64,000 nucleotides of DNA, from positions 326,668 through 390,667 of the forward strand of contig CAJURY010000001.1 of NCBI GenBank assembly GCA_910589155.1, written 5' to 3'. Shown here piece after piece: positions 50,870 through 59,349 of this stretch. Under the pieces are notes generated by a model. That model worked only from the letters and a program-made list of their open reading frames with translations, did no database searches and was not told where the DNA came from. The position numbers were made by a program, and so were the translations under genes. Source of the DNA: an uncultured Oscillospiraceae bacterium. GTDB taxonomy: Bacteria > Bacillota > Clostridia > Oscillospirales > Oscillospiraceae. Numbering within the stretch: position 1 is the stretch's first letter; the number at the start of each line of letters is the position of its first letter.

Positions 50870-51438
50870 AGCGTTTGCTCCAACTGTTCTTCCATTGTGA
50901 TCTGGGTCTGCTTTCCCTCCACGCCGCCCGCCGACTCGATTTCAGGCAGCTCTTCCAGAGACTGCAAGCCGAAGGTACGCAGAAAGTCCGGCGTTGTCCG
51001 GTACAAAATCGGTCGGCCTGGCACGTCCAGTCTGCCGCATTCTTCAATCAGCTTTTTGTTCAGCAGCGCGCCCACAGAATAAGCGCTGTCCACCCCTCGA
51101 AGCTGCTCTACATAGGCTTTTGTCACAGGCTGGTAGTAAGCGATAATGGTCAAAGCCTCCAACTGGGAGCTGGAAAGCTTGGGGGGCTTTCTGGTTTCCA
51201 GGGTTTTTGTGATAAGATCCGCAAACTCTCCCCCGGAACACATTTGCAGCGCGTTTTCCAGCCGTACAATCCGCACGCCCCGACGCTCGAAAGCCAGATC
51301 ATCCGCCAGCTTGCCAGCAGCTTCCAAAATGTCCGCCGGATCCACGCATAAAGCTTCCGAAAGCCGTTTCAATTCCACCGGTTCCCCAGCGGCAAACAGT
51401 ATCGCTTCCAGCGCTCGTTCCAGTTCTTCAGGTTCCAT
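50866..51438 (-). CDS. scpB: Segregation and condensation protein ScpB
   Basis: 190 aa winged-helix partner of Smc and ScpA. N-terminal ELERALEAILFAAGEPVELKRLSEAL and the second wing KLSSSQLEALTIIAYYQPVTKAYVEQLRGVDS are typical. ATG at 51438 is used with AAAGGAGG; the frame is open to 51501. It overlaps scpA by 11 bp. The third member smc lies 9 kb away in a different operon. Confidence 0.96.
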   Translation of the reverse strand: MEPEELERALEAILFAAGEPVELKRLSEALCVDPADILEAAGKLADDLAFERRGVRIVRLENALQMCSGGEFADLITKTLETRKPPKLSSSQLEALTIIAYYQPVTKAYVEQLRGVDSAYSVGALLNKKLIEECGRLDVPGRPILYRTTPDFLRTFGLQSLEELPEIESAGGVEGKQTQITMEEQLEQTL

Positions 51439-52225
51439 GGCTCTCCTCCTTTGCGTTTTCCGGCGTCTGTAAAAATCTGGCAAGCATATCATTGCCCACA
51501 TCTATTAAAAAAATACATTTCATACGGCAAAGCTCCAGAATCGCCAGAAAAGTCGCCACAATTTCCGACCGGCTCCGACACTTGGCAAACAGCCGCTTTA
51601 CAGACGTATCGCCGCTCAGCAAAAGCTTTTGCATTAATTCCTTAGACTTTTTCGACACCGGATACGGCTCCACGCCTACAATCCCCGCAAAATTCTCCGC
51701 AGGCGGAGGAAGCTGTCGCTCCCTGCGTTCCGCCATCGCGGAAAGCGCCCGCATGAGATCCGTCCAGTCGTGCTGATAGCGGTAGGTCTTGTCCTTGCGC
51801 AGGGGTTCCGGCTGCTTGGTAAATAAGCACCGGCCGATTTCATTGCGGCTTTCCAAAAACTGAATCGCACTGCGGATTTTTTCCATGGCTTCCTTCCGCT
51901 GCCGCTCTTCCAGAGATTTTCGCAGCAGCTCCATTTCGCTCATGGCCTCCTCCTGCTCGCTGGCAGAAAGGAGCATTTTTGTTTTAATGAGCATTAAATG
52001 AGAAGCCATGGTGATAAACTCGCTGGCAATTTCCATATCCAGCCGCTTCATTTCCTCCAGATAAGCCAGATATTGATCCAGAATCGCAGTAATACTTACA
52101 TCCTGTATTTCAATTTTATTTTTACTGAGCAAAAGTAAGATTACATCCAGCGGCCCTTCAAAATCCTCCAGATTGTCAGAACGGGTCTTGACCACGCCCT
52201 CTAAATGGTACTTCGGTTCTTCCAT
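51428..52225 (-). CDS. scpA: Segregation and condensation protein ScpA
   Basis: 265 aa kleisin. N-terminal FEGPLDVILLLLSKNKIEIQDVSI, which contacts the Smc head, then a central LEEMKRLDMEIASEFITMASHLMLIKTKMLL helix, and a C-terminal winged helix (VATFLAILELCRMKCIFL). Follows the site-2 protease gene by 9 bp with AGGAG before the ATG. Confidence 0.96.
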   Translation of the reverse strand: MEEPKYHLEGVVKTRSDNLEDFEGPLDVILLLLSKNKIEIQDVSITAILDQYLAYLEEMKRLDMEIASEFITMASHLMLIKTKMLLSASEQEEAMSEMELLRKSLEERQRKEAMEKIRSAIQFLESRNEIGRCLFTKQPEPLRKDKTYRYQHDWTDLMRALSAMAERRERQLPPPAENFAGIVGVEPYPVSKKSKELMQKLLLSGDTSVKRLFAKCRSRSEIVATFLAILELCRMKCIFLIDVGNDMLARFLQTPENAKEESHGT

Positions 52226-52234
52226 ATACGGCTC

Positions 52235-52927
52235 CTAAAGCAGAATTTGGCAAAGCAGGTCAAACGGCCAGGAACAAATCGCTTCCAATCCATGCATCAG
52301 GCCTTGACGCAAAAACAGCAGCGGCCCGTCCAGCACATCTGTAACCAGCAGCACAACCAACAGCGCCATGCCATAGCGCTCATAGCGCAAAAGCTGGCTG
52401 TATGCTCGATCTGGCAAAACAGAGAACAAAACCTTAGAGCCGTCCAGCGGCGGAATGGGGAAAAGGTTGAACACTGCCAAGCCTGTGCTAAGCATCGCAG
52501 TATAAGAAAAGAACAAAGTCAAATAGCGCAAGATTTCATTGCCATCCAGATAGAGATAAAAGAAAAACGCTACGTTATAAAAAAGCAGCGCCACAGCCGC
52601 CAGAACCACATTGGACAGCGGCCCCGCCAAAGCGGTAATCGCCATATCCCGTTTGGGATGCTTGAAATTTCTGGGATTCACCGGCACAGCCTTGGCCCAG
52701 CCGAACCGCATAACCACCATTAAAATCAAACCGGCCACATCAATATGCCGGATGGGGTTAAAATGCAAGCGGCCTGCCCGTTTTGCAGTGGGATCGCCCA
52801 GCGCGTAGGCCGTCAGACCGTGACAGATTTCGTGCACCATAATACAAAGCAGAGCCGACGCTACTGTAATGAAAATATTTAGCAAATACGCAAAATCCAG
52901 CTGGCCAAGCCAATTTTGAAACGTCAT
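52235..52927 (-). CDS. Site-2 protease-family membrane metallopeptidase (M50)
   Basis: 230 aa with about six hydrophobic segments. Zinc motif HEICH at 32-36 in the first long helix; the third ligand and conserved NLFPIPPLDG at 154-163. This is the short M50B form (YwhC-like), without a PDZ domain. Substrate unknown. ATG at 52927 follows GAGGG at 6 nt; ATG at 52939 lacks a site. It is first in the scpA operon behind a strong promoter. Confidence 0.92.
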   Translation of the reverse strand: MTFQNWLGQLDFAYLLNIFITVASALLCIMVHEICHGLTAYALGDPTAKRAGRLHFNPIRHIDVAGLILMVVMRFGWAKAVPVNPRNFKHPKRDMAITALAGPLSNVVLAAVALLFYNVAFFFYLYLDGNEILRYLTLFFSYTAMLSTGLAVFNLFPIPPLDGSKVLFSVLPDRAYSQLLRYERYGMALLVVLLVTDVLDGPLLFLRQGLMHGLEAICSWPFDLLCQILL

Positions 52928-52957
52928 GGAATCCCTCATTTCTGTTGCAATACCGCA

Positions 52958-52986
52958 ATTATACCATTCTTTTTTCCAATTGGCAA
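52958..52986 (-). promoter_or_regulatory. Sigma-A promoter of the scpAB operon
   Basis: Minus strand TTGCCA (52986-52981), 17-bp spacer ending TGG, TATAAT (52963-52958). It lies 30 nt before the protease ATG. Confidence 0.85.
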
Positions 52987-53104
52987 GCTATATATACATT
53001 ACCAAAGCTTCTTCATTTCTTCCTCTACTGCCGCTGGCAGCACGCTGGGACGAACGCGCATCGCCAGACCGGTTATATAAATCGATCTGGCACAGCGCAA
53101 AAAA

Positions 53105-53126
53105 GAGAGGAGCCGCCGCTCCCCTC
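53105..53126 (-). terminator. Second terminator after rpsU
   Basis: GAGGGGAGC (53126-53118 on minus) pairs with GCTCCTCTC (53113-53105), one G-T pair, then TTTTTTGCG. The 118 bp beyond it to the promoter at 52986 hold no gene, only a weak GC-rich hairpin. Confidence 0.82.
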
Positions 53127-53138
53127 AAATCTATAAAC

Positions 53139-53171
53139 AAAGAGCACGCCGCAAGCTGCGGCGTGCTCTTT
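53139..53171 (-). terminator. First terminator after rpsU
   Basis: A perfect 15-bp stem, AAAGAGCACGCCGCA (53139-53153) with its complement (53157-53171), followed on minus by TGTTTATAG. Together with 53105-53126 this is a tandem pair. Confidence 0.88.
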
Positions 53172-53196
53172 AAAAAATACAAATTGACAGAGGGAA

Positions 53197-53379
53197 TTAA
53201 TAGAACTTTCTCTTGTTCTTACGAGCCGCTTCAGACTTCTGCTTCCGCTTCAGGCTGGGGCTGACGTAGTGCTCTCTTTTCTTAACTTCAGCGATGACGC
53301 CCTCCTTGGCGCAGCTACGCTTAAATCTTCTCAGAGCGCTTTCCAGAGTTTCGTTCTCTTTGACACGAATTTCAGACAT
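53197..53379 (-). CDS. rpsU: 30S ribosomal protein S21
   Basis: 60 aa, the usual Firmicutes length. SEIRVKENETLESALRRFKRSCAKEGVIAEVKKREHYV is diagnostic, with a basic tail. GGAGGGAGGG precedes the ATG. It is transcribed alone from a strong promoter and closed by two terminators. Its leader region holds an 11-bp inverted repeat that spans the promoter. Confidence 0.98.
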   Translation of the reverse strand: MSEIRVKENETLESALRRFKRSCAKEGVIAEVKKREHYVSPSLKRKQKSEAARKNKRKFY

Positions 53380-53400
53380 TGGTTTCCCTCCCTCCGACGC

Positions 53401-53473
53401 AACCGGCTAAATCCAGGATGCTTTCAGGGCCAACTACATGGCTTCTTGCATTATACAGCCTTTTTAGCCGGTT
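53401..53473. repeat. 11-bp perfect inverted repeat bracketing the rpsU promoter
   Basis: AACCGGCTAAA (53401-53411) and TTTAGCCGGTT (53463-53473) are exact inverted copies 51 bp apart. One arm lies in the spacer and edge of the -35, the other in the transcribed leader just before the Shine-Dalgarno. The RNA contains only one arm, so the pair works at the DNA level if at all. Confidence 0.6.
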
Positions 53474-53478
53474 GTCAA
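53450..53478 (-). promoter_or_regulatory. Sigma-A promoter of rpsU
   Basis: Minus strand TTGACA (53478-53473), 17-bp spacer, TATAAT (53455-53450). Near consensus. It follows leuS with no clear terminator between them. Confidence 0.92.
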
Positions 53479-53531
53479 GAGATAATTCACAATATTTGGC
53501 GCTTTGTCATTCTTTCTGCCACAAGCTGTTC

Positions 53532-55946
53532 TTATTTTACAATCAGATTCACCAGCTTGTTTTTGACCACAATGGTCTTGCGGATGCTGCCGCCCAGCTT
53601 CTCCAGGAATTTAGCAACCTTTTCATCCTTTGTCGCCGCTTCCACAACCGCCGCGTCGTCCAAGTCCGCCGGTACATGGATCGCGCCGCGGAGCTTGCCG
53701 TTGACCTGCACCGCCATATCAATTTCCGCGTCCTTGCACATGGCTTCGTCATAGGAAGGCCACTGGGAAACGGAGCAAATGCCCTCAAAACCGTGGCTTT
53801 CCCAAATTTCATCACAAATGTGGGGCGCAAAGGGAGAAAGAAGCTGCAAGAAGGTCTTGAGTTCCGCCCGGTTACAGCCTACGTCGCCAAACTGATTCAA
53901 AAGCGTCATCAAAGCGGCAATAGCGGTATTGGGCTTTAAGCTGTCAATATCAGACGTGACCTTTTTAATGGTCTTGTGCATGGCGTTAGCGTTGGCCTTG
54001 GAATAGCTTTCCTCCTCGTCTTGCACGCTTTCGCCCAGGTTCCAAACACGATCCAAAAAGCGCTTGCAGCCTTTTACCGCATTGGCAGACCAGGAAGCCG
54101 TCTTCTCAAAATCGCCGATAAACATAATATAGGTACGCATGGTGTCCGCGCCGTAGGCTTCAATGACATCCGTGGGGTTAATAACGTTGCCCAGAGACTT
54201 GGACATTTTCACGCCGCCCTCGCCCAAAATCATGCCCTGACTGGTGCGCTTGGCGTAAGGCTCCTTGGTGGGCACAACGCCGATGTCATACAGGAATTTG
54301 TGCCAAAACCGGGAGTACAGCAGATGCAAGGTGGTGTGCTCCATGCCGCCGTTGTACCAGTCCACAGGGGACCAGTAGGAAAGCGCTTCCTTGGAAGCCA
54401 GCGCCTGATCGTTGTGCGGATCCATGTACCGCAGGAAGTACCAGGAAGAACCCGCCCACTGAGGCATGGTGTCCGTCTCCCGCTTGGCCATCCCCCCGCA
54501 GCAGGGGCAGGCAGTATTTACCCAATCAGTCATAGCGGACAGAGGGCTTTCGCCGTCGTCTGTGGGTTCATAGCTTTCCACTTCAGGCAGAAGCAGGGGC
54601 AATTCGCTTTCCGGCAGCGCCACAGGGCCGCACTTGGGACAGTGGACAATGGGAATTGGCTCGCCCCAATACCGCTGGCGGGAGAACACCCAGTCGCGCA
54701 GCTTGAAGTTGGTCTTAGCCGTTCCAATCCCCTTTTCTTCCAGCCACTTGGTAATGGCGGGAATGGCTTGCTTGACTGTGAGGCCGTTCAAAAAGTCGGA
54801 GTTCACCATAATGCCGGTGTCGTCCTTCAAGGTAAAGGCCGCTTCCTCCACGTTGCCGCCTCGTACCACTTCAATAATGTCACAGCCGAAGGCTTTCGCG
54901 AAAGCCCAGTCCCGGTCGTCATGGGCGGGAACCGCCATAATTGCGCCGGTACCATAGGTAGAGAGCACATAATCGGAAATAAAAATGGGAATCTCCTTGC
55001 CGTTTACAGGGTTGACGCCCTTTACGCCCTCCAGCTTTACGCCGGTCTTTTCCTTATTCAGCTCCGTGCGCTCCAGGTCGGATTTTGCGGCGGCGGTAGC
55101 CTGATACGCCTTTACCGCGTCGGCATTTTCCAGCTTCTCCATCCATTTTGCAACAAGGGCGTGCTCCGGGGAGAGCACCATGTAGGTCGCGCCGAACAAA
55201 GTGTCCGGGCGGGTGGTGTAAATCAAAATATCGTCTCCAAGGGTGCTCTTGAAGGTCACTTCCGCGCCGTGGCTGCGGCCAATCCAGTTTTTCTGCTGGA
55301 GCTTGACCCGCTCAATAAAATCCAGATCGTCCAAATCGTCGATGAGCCGGTCGGCGTATTTGGTAATGCGCAGCATCCACTGGCTTTTTTCCTTCCGCAC
55401 CACCGGCGCGCCGCAGCGCTCGCAAACGCCGTCCACCACTTCTTCGTTGGCCAGCACGCATTTGCAGCTTGTGCACCAATTGACGGGCATCTTTGCCTTG
55501 TAAGCAAGGTCATGCTTGAAAAGCTGCAAGAAAATCCACTGCGTCCATTTGAAATAACTGGGGTCTGTGGTGTTGATCTCCCGATCCCAGTCAAAGCTGT
55601 AGCCCAGGGCTTTGAGCTGGCTGCGGAAGGTCTGTACATTTTTCTCCGTCACGATCTGGGGATGAACATGATTTTTTATCGCGTAATTTTCCGTAGGCAG
55701 ACCGAAAGCGTCGTAGCCAATGGGAAAAAGCACGTTTTTCCCTTCCATGCGCTTTTTCCGGGCAATGATGTCCATAGCGGTATAGGGGCGGCAGTGACCC
55801 ACGTGAAGTCCCGCGCCGGAAGGATAGGGAAATTCAAAAAGCGCGTAGAATTTTTCTTTTTCCCCACCGTTTTCCGTGGCGTAAAGCTTTTTTTCCTCCC
55901 AGATTTTGTGCCATTTGGTCTCAATGGCGTTAAAATCATACTGCAT
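53532..55946 (-). CDS. leuS: Leucyl-tRNA synthetase LeuS
   Basis: 804 aa class I synthetase. The HIGH-type motif HVGH lies in PYPSGAGLHVGHCRPYTAMD (about 36-55) and KMSKS in GGVKMSKSLGNVINP near 580. The CP1 editing domain (about 220-410) includes TRPDTLFGATYMVL. It follows rsfS by 5 bp, and GAGAGG at the rsfS end serves as ribosome site. No T-box leader exists because transcription comes from upstream genes. Confidence 0.98.
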   Translation of the reverse strand: MQYDFNAIETKWHKIWEEKKLYATENGGEKEKFYALFEFPYPSGAGLHVGHCRPYTAMDIIARKKRMEGKNVLFPIGYDAFGLPTENYAIKNHVHPQIVTEKNVQTFRSQLKALGYSFDWDREINTTDPSYFKWTQWIFLQLFKHDLAYKAKMPVNWCTSCKCVLANEEVVDGVCERCGAPVVRKEKSQWMLRITKYADRLIDDLDDLDFIERVKLQQKNWIGRSHGAEVTFKSTLGDDILIYTTRPDTLFGATYMVLSPEHALVAKWMEKLENADAVKAYQATAAAKSDLERTELNKEKTGVKLEGVKGVNPVNGKEIPIFISDYVLSTYGTGAIMAVPAHDDRDWAFAKAFGCDIIEVVRGGNVEEAAFTLKDDTGIMVNSDFLNGLTVKQAIPAITKWLEEKGIGTAKTNFKLRDWVFSRQRYWGEPIPIVHCPKCGPVALPESELPLLLPEVESYEPTDDGESPLSAMTDWVNTACPCCGGMAKRETDTMPQWAGSSWYFLRYMDPHNDQALASKEALSYWSPVDWYNGGMEHTTLHLLYSRFWHKFLYDIGVVPTKEPYAKRTSQGMILGEGGVKMSKSLGNVINPTDVIEAYGADTMRTYIMFIGDFEKTASWSANAVKGCKRFLDRVWNLGESVQDEEESYSKANANAMHKTIKKVTSDIDSLKPNTAIAALMTLLNQFGDVGCNRAELKTFLQLLSPFAPHICDEIWESHGFEGICSVSQWPSYDEAMCKDAEIDMAVQVNGKLRGAIHVPADLDDAAVVEAATKDEKVAKFLEKLGGSIRKTIVVKNKLVNLIVK

Positions 55947-55951
55947 ACTGT

Positions 55952-56320
55952 TTACCTCTCTTCTTCTGACAAGATATCGTCCAGAGAGACGGTTTCCGCG
56001 TCGCTCCAGAGGCGTTCCAAATCATAAAACTTTCTGGCCTCATCTGTAAAAACGTGAATGACCAGACAGCCGAAGTCCAAAAGTTCCCAGGTATTGCCCC
56101 GGTGCCCTTCTCTGCCCAGCATTTTTTCACCCAGTTCTTCCAAGGTGACTTCCGCAAAATCGCACAGCGTCTTGACATGGGTGCTGGAAGTACCGGTGCA
56201 GATGAGGAAATAGTCCGCCAGGGTGGAAACGTCTTCAATCCGCAAAAGGCGCAGCTCCACGCCCTTTTTACTGCTGAGAGCTTTGGTTGCGGCAATGGCA
56301 ACTTCTTTTGATGATAGCAT
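55952..56320 (-). CDS. rsfS: Ribosome silencing factor RsfS
   Basis: 122 aa protein that binds L14 and blocks 70S joining in starvation. DYFLICTGTSSTHVKTLCDFAEV and LLDFGCLVIHVFTDEARKFYDLERLW are characteristic. ATG at 56320 follows AAAGGAAG; the frame continues upstream without homology. It sits between the nadD fusion and leuS. The LytR-type gene often found here is absent. Confidence 0.95.
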   Translation of the reverse strand: MLSSKEVAIAATKALSSKKGVELRLLRIEDVSTLADYFLICTGTSSTHVKTLCDFAEVTLEELGEKMLGREGHRGNTWELLDFGCLVIHVFTDEARKFYDLERLWSDAETVSLDDILSEEER

Positions 56321-56352
56321 ATTTTTCTTCCTTTCTATCTTGAAAAGCGGTT

Positions 56353-57543
56353 TCAGCCGCCCAGTTTTTGTTTCAAGTCTGCAATCGCGGCCAGAGAGTC
56401 CGGGGCGATTGCCCGGCGGTTCGCCTGCAAAATCGCCAGGGTCATTTCCAGCCCCATTAAAACGGCGCTGTCCAAGTCCCGCCATGTAACTTCCCGCAGC
56501 GCTTCCACTTCCGGGAAATCCCGATTCGGTTCCATATAATCCGCGATGTAAATGATTTTTTCCAGCAGCGTCATATTGGCGCAGCCGGTGGTATGGTGAC
56601 AAATGGCGCTGCAAACCGCCTTGTTTTCCCCGAAAATCCGATCCGCAACCAAACTGCCGGTAAGCGCGTGGAGGGTTTTGGCGTTTACTCTGGAAAAATC
56701 ATCCAATTCCACGCCGTAGGTTTGGCACAAAAGAAGCTGCTGCGCCGGCGGCAAAACCTTTGTAATGTCGTGCAAAATCCCTGCTCTGGCAGCGTCCGTT
56801 TCATTTGCGCCATAACGCCTTGCAAGGGCGACCGCCGTATCCCGGCAGCCCAGCACATGCGCCACCCGCTGGGGATGCAGCAAGGATACCACTACCTGCT
56901 CCAATTCTTCCATAGGCAGGCTTTGCAGGTCTTTGCTCGTTTCATACAGCCCCTTCTCCCGGATATAGCTTTCCACACCGGGGCGCAGATAATCCCCCGG
57001 GCACCGGAAGATCAAAAGCCGCCGCACATCCGTGGAGGAGATTTCCACCGCCTGATTTTTTACAAGGGTAATCTTTGCGCCGAAGCGCTTTTCCAAACGC
57101 TGTTTTTGAGCTTCCATTTGCTCTTTTTCGCCCTTTTCCCCCCGGTACAGCGCCCCAAGCTCCGCTAATTGGCAAATTTCTTCCGCCGCGCGCCAGCTTT
57201 CAAAGGATAAAAACATATCCGTTCCCATGAGAAGGGTAAAGGTATCCTCTGGAAATTGCGCTTTTAAAATTCGGAGGGTATCCACGGTATAGCTGACGCC
57301 TTCCCGCCGCAGCTCCACGTCGCATGGCTCCAGCCCTGGCAATCCCTGCGCCGACAGCTCCAGCATCGCTAAACGATCCTGGCCGGATGCGGTAAGATGG
57401 GGCATGGTCTTGTGCGGCGCGGCGGATACAGGAATCAGCAGCAGCCGATCCAGTTTTAGAGCATCCAAAGCCTGTTTCGCCGCGCTGATGTGCCCGGCAT
57501 GGGGCGGATTAAAGCTTCCGCCGTAAATTCCAATTTTTGCCAC
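56353..57543 (-). CDS. nadD: Fusion of NadD nicotinate-nucleotide adenylyltransferase and YqeK HD-domain hydrolase
   Basis: 396 aa, about twice the NadD length. Residues 1-200 are NadD: GSFNPPHAGH (9-18) and ISSTDVRRLL (168-177), making deamido-NAD from NaMN and ATP. Residues ~210-396 are YqeK: RVAHVLGCRD, HD at 258-259 (AGILHDITK), ICHHTTG and EKIIYIADYMEPNRDF, a hydrolase of Ap4A-type dinucleotides. They are joined by a short linker (LYETSKDLQSLPME). In most Firmicutes nadD and yqeK are separate neighbours. GTG at 57543 follows AGGAGGGG; ATG at 57561 is less likely. Confidence 0.93.
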   Translation of the reverse strand: MAKIGIYGGSFNPPHAGHISAAKQALDALKLDRLLLIPVSAAPHKTMPHLTASGQDRLAMLELSAQGLPGLEPCDVELRREGVSYTVDTLRILKAQFPEDTFTLLMGTDMFLSFESWRAAEEICQLAELGALYRGEKGEKEQMEAQKQRLEKRFGAKITLVKNQAVEISSTDVRRLLIFRCPGDYLRPGVESYIREKGLYETSKDLQSLPMEELEQVVVSLLHPQRVAHVLGCRDTAVALARRYGANETDAARAGILHDITKVLPPAQQLLLCQTYGVELDDFSRVNAKTLHALTGSLVADRIFGENKAVCSAICHHTTGCANMTLLEKIIYIADYMEPNRDFPEVEALREVTWRDLDSAVLMGLEMTLAILQANRRAIAPDSLAAIADLKQKLGG

Positions 57544-57568
57544 AGCGTTCCCCTCCTGCATATTTCAA

Positions 57569-58033
57569 TTAGTCTTTTTTCTGTTTTGCTTTCTCCCGCT
57601 CAATGGCCTTTTCAATGGCGCTCTGGCGGAAATACTCGTTCCGGCGTTCCCGCTCCGCGTGGGCTGCCCGGCGGCGCGCCTGCGCCCCCTTGCGCACGGG
57701 ATTTGATTTTGCCACAGAAACCGCCGTACCCTTCGCCCTACCTACGGCGTTGCGCTCTTTTTTCAGCTTTTCAGACTCCCGGTACAAAACAAATTTGGAA
57801 CCAACCGTCGCGATAGGCTCCGCGCCCGTCGCGGCGCAAAGGGCGTCCAGCACCTCTCTGGGGCTCATCAAAGCAGTCTCCAGCACCTTGCCCTTCACCA
57901 GTTCTCTGGTATCCAGCAAGGTCACCGTCTCTAAAATCAAATTATCCGTAATGCCGCCCTTGCCTACCATCAAGGTTGTCTCTAGGCCGTTGGACTGGGC
58001 ACGCAGCTCCGCCCGCTGTTTACTTGTTATCAT
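57569..58033 (-). CDS. yhbY: YhbY/CRM-domain RNA-binding protein with basic tail
   Basis: 154 aa. Residues 1-95 are the CRM fold (TSKQRAELRAQSNGLETTLMVGKGGITDNL, with VGKGG), which binds ribosomal precursors. Residues ~96-154 add an Arg/Lys/Ala-rich tail (RKGAQARRRAAHAERERRNEYF) ending KAKQKKD, absent from the ~97-residue standard form. It overlaps rdgB by 14 bp and precedes nadD, the usual order. Confidence 0.9.
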   Translation of the reverse strand: MITSKQRAELRAQSNGLETTLMVGKGGITDNLILETVTLLDTRELVKGKVLETALMSPREVLDALCAATGAEPIATVGSKFVLYRESEKLKKERNAVGRAKGTAVSVAKSNPVRKGAQARRRAAHAERERRNEYFRQSAIEKAIEREKAKQKKD

Positions 58034-58628
58034 ATTCTTTCTCCTTGCTCAGCTTTTCAAACAGGGCTTTTAACGCGTTCGCCCGATGGGACACCTTATT
58101 TTTTTCCGCGGCGGGCAGCTCCGCAAAGGTCACGCCCGCGGGGGGATAATAGAAAATCGGATCGTAGCCAAAACCGCCTTCCCCTCTTGCCTCCCGCAAA
58201 ATCAAGCCCTCGGCCTCGCCTCTGGCCTGCACCGTGCGTCCGTCTGGATAAACCATAGTAATCACGCAGACAAAGCGACCCGTCCGCTTCTCGTCCGGCA
58301 CAGCTTCCATATTTTTCAGCAAAAGCAAAAGCCTTCCCCAATCGTCCAAACTGTCGTCAAATCCGTACCGGGCGGAGTAAATCCCCGGTTCGCCGTTCAA
58401 TGCGTCCACCGCAATGCCGGAATCGTCCGCAAGCGCCGGAAGTCCCGTCGCCTGCATCACGGCGTTGGCTTTCAAAAAAGAATTTTCTTCAAAAGTCGCG
58501 CCGGTTTCTTCCACGTCAATATCTACGCCCAGTTCGGATTCCAGCACCAATTCGATATCCAGCTTGGACAAAATCGCGCTGATTTCCACCAGCTTATGCT
58601 GATTTTTGCTTGCCAATACAACTTTCAT
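58020..58628 (-). CDS. XTP/dITP diphosphatase RdgB
   Basis: 202 aa house-cleaning nucleotidase. N-terminal VVLASKNQHKLVEI, then ADDSGIAVDALNGEPGIYSARY and EGGFGYDPIFYYPPAG with catalytic residues, and HRANALKAL at the end. It removes ITP and XTP from nucleotide pools. The ATG overlaps the rph stop by 4 bp; the two genes are often adjacent or fused. Confidence 0.96.
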   Translation of the reverse strand: MKVVLASKNQHKLVEISAILSKLDIELVLESELGVDIDVEETGATFEENSFLKANAVMQATGLPALADDSGIAVDALNGEPGIYSARYGFDDSLDDWGRLLLLLKNMEAVPDEKRTGRFVCVITMVYPDGRTVQARGEAEGLILREARGEGGFGYDPIFYYPPAGVTFAELPAAEKNKVSHRANALKALFEKLSKEKEYDNK

Positions 58629-59341
58629 TTTTGTTCACCTACAATTTCTTTCTGTATGGCGATAAGTTCCCGGTTGCCCTTGGCGCATAAGCGCAAAAGC
58701 TCCATTTCTTCTTCCACGGTAAAAGAGCGTCCTTCTCCGGTGCCCTGCACCTCAATGATACACCCGGCATCGTCCATAATACAGTTTAAATCTACCATTG
58801 CCCGGCTGTCCTCGTGATAGCATAGATCCAGCATAGGCACATCCTCCACAATTCCGGCGGAGACGCCCGCCACATACCGGGTGATGGGCGATTTCGTGAG
58901 CTTACCTTGCGCTATGAGCTTCTCACAAGCCAGCGCCATGGCGATAAAGCCGCCGGTAACGGAAGCGGTTCTGGTGCCGCCGTCTCCTTGCAGCACGTCG
59001 CAGTCAATGGTGATGCTGCGCTCTCCCAAAAGCTGCAAATCAATCGCGCCCCGTAAAGAACGACCTACCAGCCGCTGGATTTCCGCGCTTCTGGGCGATA
59101 ATTTCAGCTTCGCAATGTCCCGCTTGCTGCGCTCCCGGTTGGCTCTGGGCAGCATGGAATATTCCGCTGTGACCCAGCCGCCGGAGGTCACATGGGGCGG
59201 CACCCGTTCTTCCACGGAGGCGGTGCAAAGCACCATGGTGTTCCCCATTTCAATGAGGCAGCTTCCTTCCGCAAATTTGGTAAAATTCGGTGAAATTTTT
59301 ATTGGGCGCAAAGCGTCGATTTCTCTGCCGTCTTTTCTCAT
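58625..59341 (-). CDS. rph: Ribonuclease PH
   Basis: 238 aa phosphorolytic 3'-5' exoribonuclease trimming tRNA ends. RKDGREIDALRPIKI at the start, LPRANRERSKRD, ITIDCDVLQGDGGTRTASVTGG with the phosphate site, and C-terminal EVQGTGEGRSFTVEEEMELL. ATG at 59341 has GAGGTG upstream; ATG at 59353 is less suited. It overlaps ftsY by a few bases on its alternative start only. Confidence 0.96.
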   Translation of the reverse strand: MRKDGREIDALRPIKISPNFTKFAEGSCLIEMGNTMVLCTASVEERVPPHVTSGGWVTAEYSMLPRANRERSKRDIAKLKLSPRSAEIQRLVGRSLRGAIDLQLLGERSITIDCDVLQGDGGTRTASVTGGFIAMALACEKLIAQGKLTKSPITRYVAGVSAGIVEDVPMLDLCYHEDSRAMVDLNCIMDDAGCIIEVQGTGEGRSFTVEEEMELLRLCAKGNRELIAIQKEIVGEQK

Positions 59342-59349
59342 TTGGCACC

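Noticed and set aside
53976..56027. A 683-codon open frame on the plus strand opposite leuS and rsfS
   Set aside because: It is antisense to leuS, has low-complexity His/Gly/Arg-rich composition and no ribosome site; it arises from codon bias of the real gene.
55947..56352. T-box leader for leuS
   Set aside because: The gap upstream of leuS is 5 bp and the preceding sequence is rsfS coding sequence; no T-box (AGGGTGGNACCGCG) sequence is present.
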